A stretch of DNA of 6,054 nucleotides from Mageeibacillus sp. UBA1255 (GTDB lineage: Bacteria; Bacillota; Clostridia; UBA1212; UBA1255), in contig DBVV01000150.1 of assembly GCA_002308795.1 (NCBI GenBank), forward strand, positions 3,953-10,006, in the 5' to 3' direction. The position numbers were made by a program, and so were the translations under genes. Under the pieces are notes generated by a model that searched no databases, was not told where the DNA came from, and saw only the letters and a program-made list of their open reading frames with translations. Shown in pieces: positions 4,337-6,054 of this stretch (position 1 is the first letter of the stretch; the number at the start of each line of letters is the position of its first letter).

Positions 4337-6054
4337 TCGTAAAAATCTTTCAGTTTCTTGCTCCTGTTTGGATTTTTCAGCTTTCGTATCGCCTTCGCCT
4401 CGATCTGCCTTATTCGTTCACGGGTAACGTTGAATTCCCGCCCTACTTCTTCAAGCGTCCTCTGGCGCCCGTCTTCAAGACCGAACCTCAATTTGAGCAC
4501 TCTCTGCTCCCTGTCAGTAAGCGTTTCGAGCACTTCCATGAGCTGTTCATGCAGGAGCGTCTGCGCCGCGCTGTCAGAAGGAGACGGGGAACTTTCATCT
4601 TTTATGAAATCGCCGATATGACTGTCTTCCTCTTCTCCTACAGGAGACTCAAGAGATACTGTGTCCTGAGAGTATTTCATTATTTCGCGTACCTTTGCTA
4701 CAGGCATATTCAGTTCCTCGGCGATCTGTTCGGAAGTGGGGTCTTTTCCGAGACGCTGAGCGAGTTCGCGAGACGTACGCTTGAGTTTGTTTATATTTTC
4801 ATTCATGTGGACCGGAATACGGATCGTATTCGACTGGTCCGCGATGGCTCTTGTTATAGACTGACGGATCCACCACGTTGCGTAAGTACTGAATTTACAG
4901 CCTTTGCGGTAGTCGAATTTATCAACGACCTTAAGAAGGCCGAGATTTCCCTCCTGGATAAGGTCAAGGAACTGCATTCCTTTTCCGACGTAGTGTTTTG
5001 CAATGCTGACGACGAGTCTGAGGTTTGCCTCATATAGTCTGTTTTTAGCGTTCTCGTCTCCGGCTTCTACCAGTTTTGCGAGTTCAATCTCTTCTTCCGC
5101 CGAAAGCAGCGGCACCTTACCGATCTCTTTCAGATACATGCGGACGTGGTCTTCCAGTCCGACGCCTTCGGTAAATTCATCGAATCCGTGATCGTACAGC
5201 TTTTCGGATGCGCCGTTTTCGTCAACTATCCTGATTCCGAGACGCATGCACAGGTCGTACAGTTTTTCTACTGATTCCGCGTCAAGGTCGATCTCTCCGG
5301 TCACCTGGTTGAAGTCTTCGATCGGTATCGAGCCGGCAACGCGCCCCTGTTTAAGCATCTGCATTACCTGTACGTTATCGCCGAATATGCCCAGATCCAT
5401 TTTTTCGAGATTTTCCTCTTCGTATTCGGCTCCTATATCGTCGTCGTACCCGTCCTTCCCGCGCTGTTTCGAAGTGGGTTCGTATTCGTGGTCAAGTTCG
5501 GCGATCTTGTTGAGGTCAATAGAGTCGAGGTCGATCTCTTCTTTTTCTAGTTCTTTATCTTCGATTAGATCAGCATAGTCCGGTTCTACGTCTTCATCCG
5601 TGTCGTCGCCGATGCTGTCATCCGTATATTCGTCTTCGCTGATCTCATCAAATACGTCGTCAATGATGTCGTCTTCTGCTTTTATTTCTTCCTTTTCTTC
5701 CGGCTCAGCCTTTACCTCCGGCTCGGTTTTTACTTCGGGCTCAGATTTTACTTCCGGCTCGGCCTTCACTTCAGGCTCGGTTTTAATTTCCGGCTCGATA
5801 TTTACTTTTGGCTCCGGTTTAACTTCAGGTTCGGCTTTTACTTCAGGCTCGGCTTTGATTTCGGGTTCGGCTTTTACTTCCGGCTCAGCTTTGATTTCTG
5901 GTTCGGCTTTTACTTCAGGCTCGGGCTTAGCTGCTTTTGCGGCAGATCTTGACTTTGCCTTCGGCTTTGCTTTTGCTTTAGCCTCTGGTTTGGCTTCGCT
6001 CTCGACTTTGATCTCAGGCTCTGTTTTAGCCTCCGGCTCAGTTTTTACTTCCGG
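4333..6054 (-). CDS. rpoD: RNA polymerase sigma-70 factor, RpoD/SigA type, with long repetitive N-terminal extension (partial, 5' end outside window)
   Basis: The frame is open from the window edge to the TGA, giving 573 visible residues and no true start. The GTG at 5769 lies inside the repeats, has no ribosome site and is rejected as a start. In order: PEVKAE-type hexads (1-24 and 46-123) around a basic island (25-43); an acidic stretch (about 124-220); a region 1.1-like domain (about 231-281); region 1.2 (about 302-335); region 2 (about 338-417); region 3 (418-485) with a canonical finger reading D-S-H-I-G-D-F-I; and region 4 (500-565) with VTRERIRQIEAKA. It should bind core polymerase and recognise TTGACA-type promoters. 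Oddities: in region 2.3 the usual G-Y-K-F-S-T-Y reads G-C386-K-F-S-T-Y, and in region 2.4 the usual D-Q-A-R-T-I-R reads D-Q-S-N409-T-I-R. The N-terminal extension makes this much longer than typical Bacillota SigA (about 370-380 residues). The core is certain; the promoter and full length are unseen. Confidence 0.93.
   Translation of the reverse strand, partial: PEVKTEPEAKTEPEIKVESEAKPEAKAKAKPKAKSRSAAKAAKPEPEVKAEPEIKAEPEVKAEPEIKAEPEVKAEPEVKPEPKVNIEPEIKTEPEVKAEPEVKSEPEVKTEPEVKAEPEEKEEIKAEDDIIDDVFDEISEDEYTDDSIGDDTDEDVEPDYADLIEDKELEKEEIDLDSIDLNKIAELDHEYEPTSKQRGKDGYDDDIGAEYEEENLEKMDLGIFGDNVQVMQMLKQGRVAGSIPIEDFNQVTGEIDLDAESVEKLYDLCMRLGIRIVDENGASEKLYDHGFDEFTEGVGLEDHVRMYLKEIGKVPLLSAEEEIELAKLVEAGDENAKNRLYEANLRLVVSIAKHYVGKGMQFLDLIQEGNLGLLKVVDKFDYRKGCKFSTYATWWIRQSITRAIADQSNTIRIPVHMNENINKLKRTSRELAQRLGKDPTSEQIAEELNMPVAKVREIMKYSQDTVSLESPVGEEEDSHIGDFIKDESSPSPSDSAAQTLLHEQLMEVLETLTDREQRVLKLRFGLEDGRQRTLEEVGREFNVTRERIRQIEAKAIRKLKNPNRSKKLKDFYE
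5686..6054 (-). repeat. In-frame 18-nt tandem repeat encoding PE(V/I)K(A/T)E hexapeptides, with a basic island
   Basis: Within the upstream sigma gene, 13 consecutive hexads (5686-5922) follow the pattern P-E-V/I-K-A/T/S-E. Four more (5983-6054) lie before the window edge, and the array may continue beyond it. Between them is a 19-residue segment without acidic residues (5926-5982: A-K-A-K-A-K-P-K-A-K-S-R-S-A-A-K-A-A-K). Copies differ mainly at synonymous sites and at the V/I and A/T positions; one hexad is degenerate (P-K-V-N-I-E). Part of the array has a 36-nt period: 5831-5866 and 5867-5902 are near-identical, and a third copy begins at 5903. The peptide should be extended and disordered. 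The array is exactly in frame with the sigma domains. Confidence 0.92.

Noticed and set aside
3066..4430. Shared DNA stretch GCCTCGATCTGCCT near the 3' ends of both sigma genes, as a sign of recent duplication
   Set aside because: It encodes the conserved region 4.2 segment and the surrounding sequence has diverged widely, so protein constraint explains it.
4207..5037. Long plus-strand open frame opposite the sigma genes
   Set aside because: It lies antisense to conserved sigma regions, spans the boundary of two real genes, has no ribosome site and encodes no recognisable domain.
4333..5769. GTG at 5769 as the start of the upstream sigma gene (478 residues)
   Set aside because: The codon is one of the Val codons of the PEVKAE array, the same frame stays open to 6054 with the same repeat, and no ribosome binding site precedes it.
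5691..6054. Plus-strand open frame through the repeats (Ser/Gly/Ala/Thr/Phe-rich)
   Set aside because: The 18-nt repeat keeps several frames open by periodicity. Only the minus-strand frame joins a known protein, the sigma core.
5686..6054. CRISPR-like array
   Set aside because: Units are contiguous 18-nt in-frame repeats without unique spacers and encode a continuous peptide.

Overview
The window looks like a bacterial chromosome segment of mid GC content, roughly half by eye. The best guess is a member of the Bacillota, probably Clostridia. The reasons are clear AGGAG-type ribosome binding sites on several genes, SigA-like sigma factors ending in an LKDF/YE-type tail, and a TrmH-family methyltransferase of a type common in that group. 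Species-level assignment is not possible from the sequence. There is no rRNA, tRNA, CRISPR array, insertion sequence or prophage signature.

The left part (1-1332, plus strand) is a small run of housekeeping-type genes. It holds the last 25 codons of an alpha/beta-hydrolase (lysophospholipase-like), a cytoplasmic SGNH/GDSL hydrolase, and a flavodoxin-like FMN protein. A strong intrinsic terminator closes the run. A plausible sigma-A promoter overlaps the end of the SGNH gene and could drive the flavodoxin gene by itself.

The middle part (1376-3023, plus strand) holds two adjacent and clearly different SpoU/TrmH-type RNA 2'-O-ribose methyltransferases, 16 nt apart and probably cotranscribed. 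The second one converges with the sigma operon, and the two stop regions overlap by 13 bp.

The right part (3011-6054, minus strand) is the most unusual. Two complete sigma-70 cores of the primary (RpoD/SigA) type lie in tandem and are joined by an ATGA stop/start overlap, so they should be translationally coupled. The upstream one (4333-6054) runs off the window edge. It carries a very long low-complexity N-terminal extension of hexapeptide repeats (PEVKAE-like, 18-nt period) with a lysine-rich basic island, followed by an acidic stretch, a region 1.1-like domain and the normal sigma regions 1.2-4.2. The downstream one (3011-4336) has an acidic N-terminus and the same core, but an altered region 3.2 finger. 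Both keep the same region 4.2 recognition helix, so both should read TTGACA-type -35 elements. They differ in regions expected to affect initiation rather than -35 recognition. A possible terminator for this operon lies antisense inside the second methyltransferase gene.
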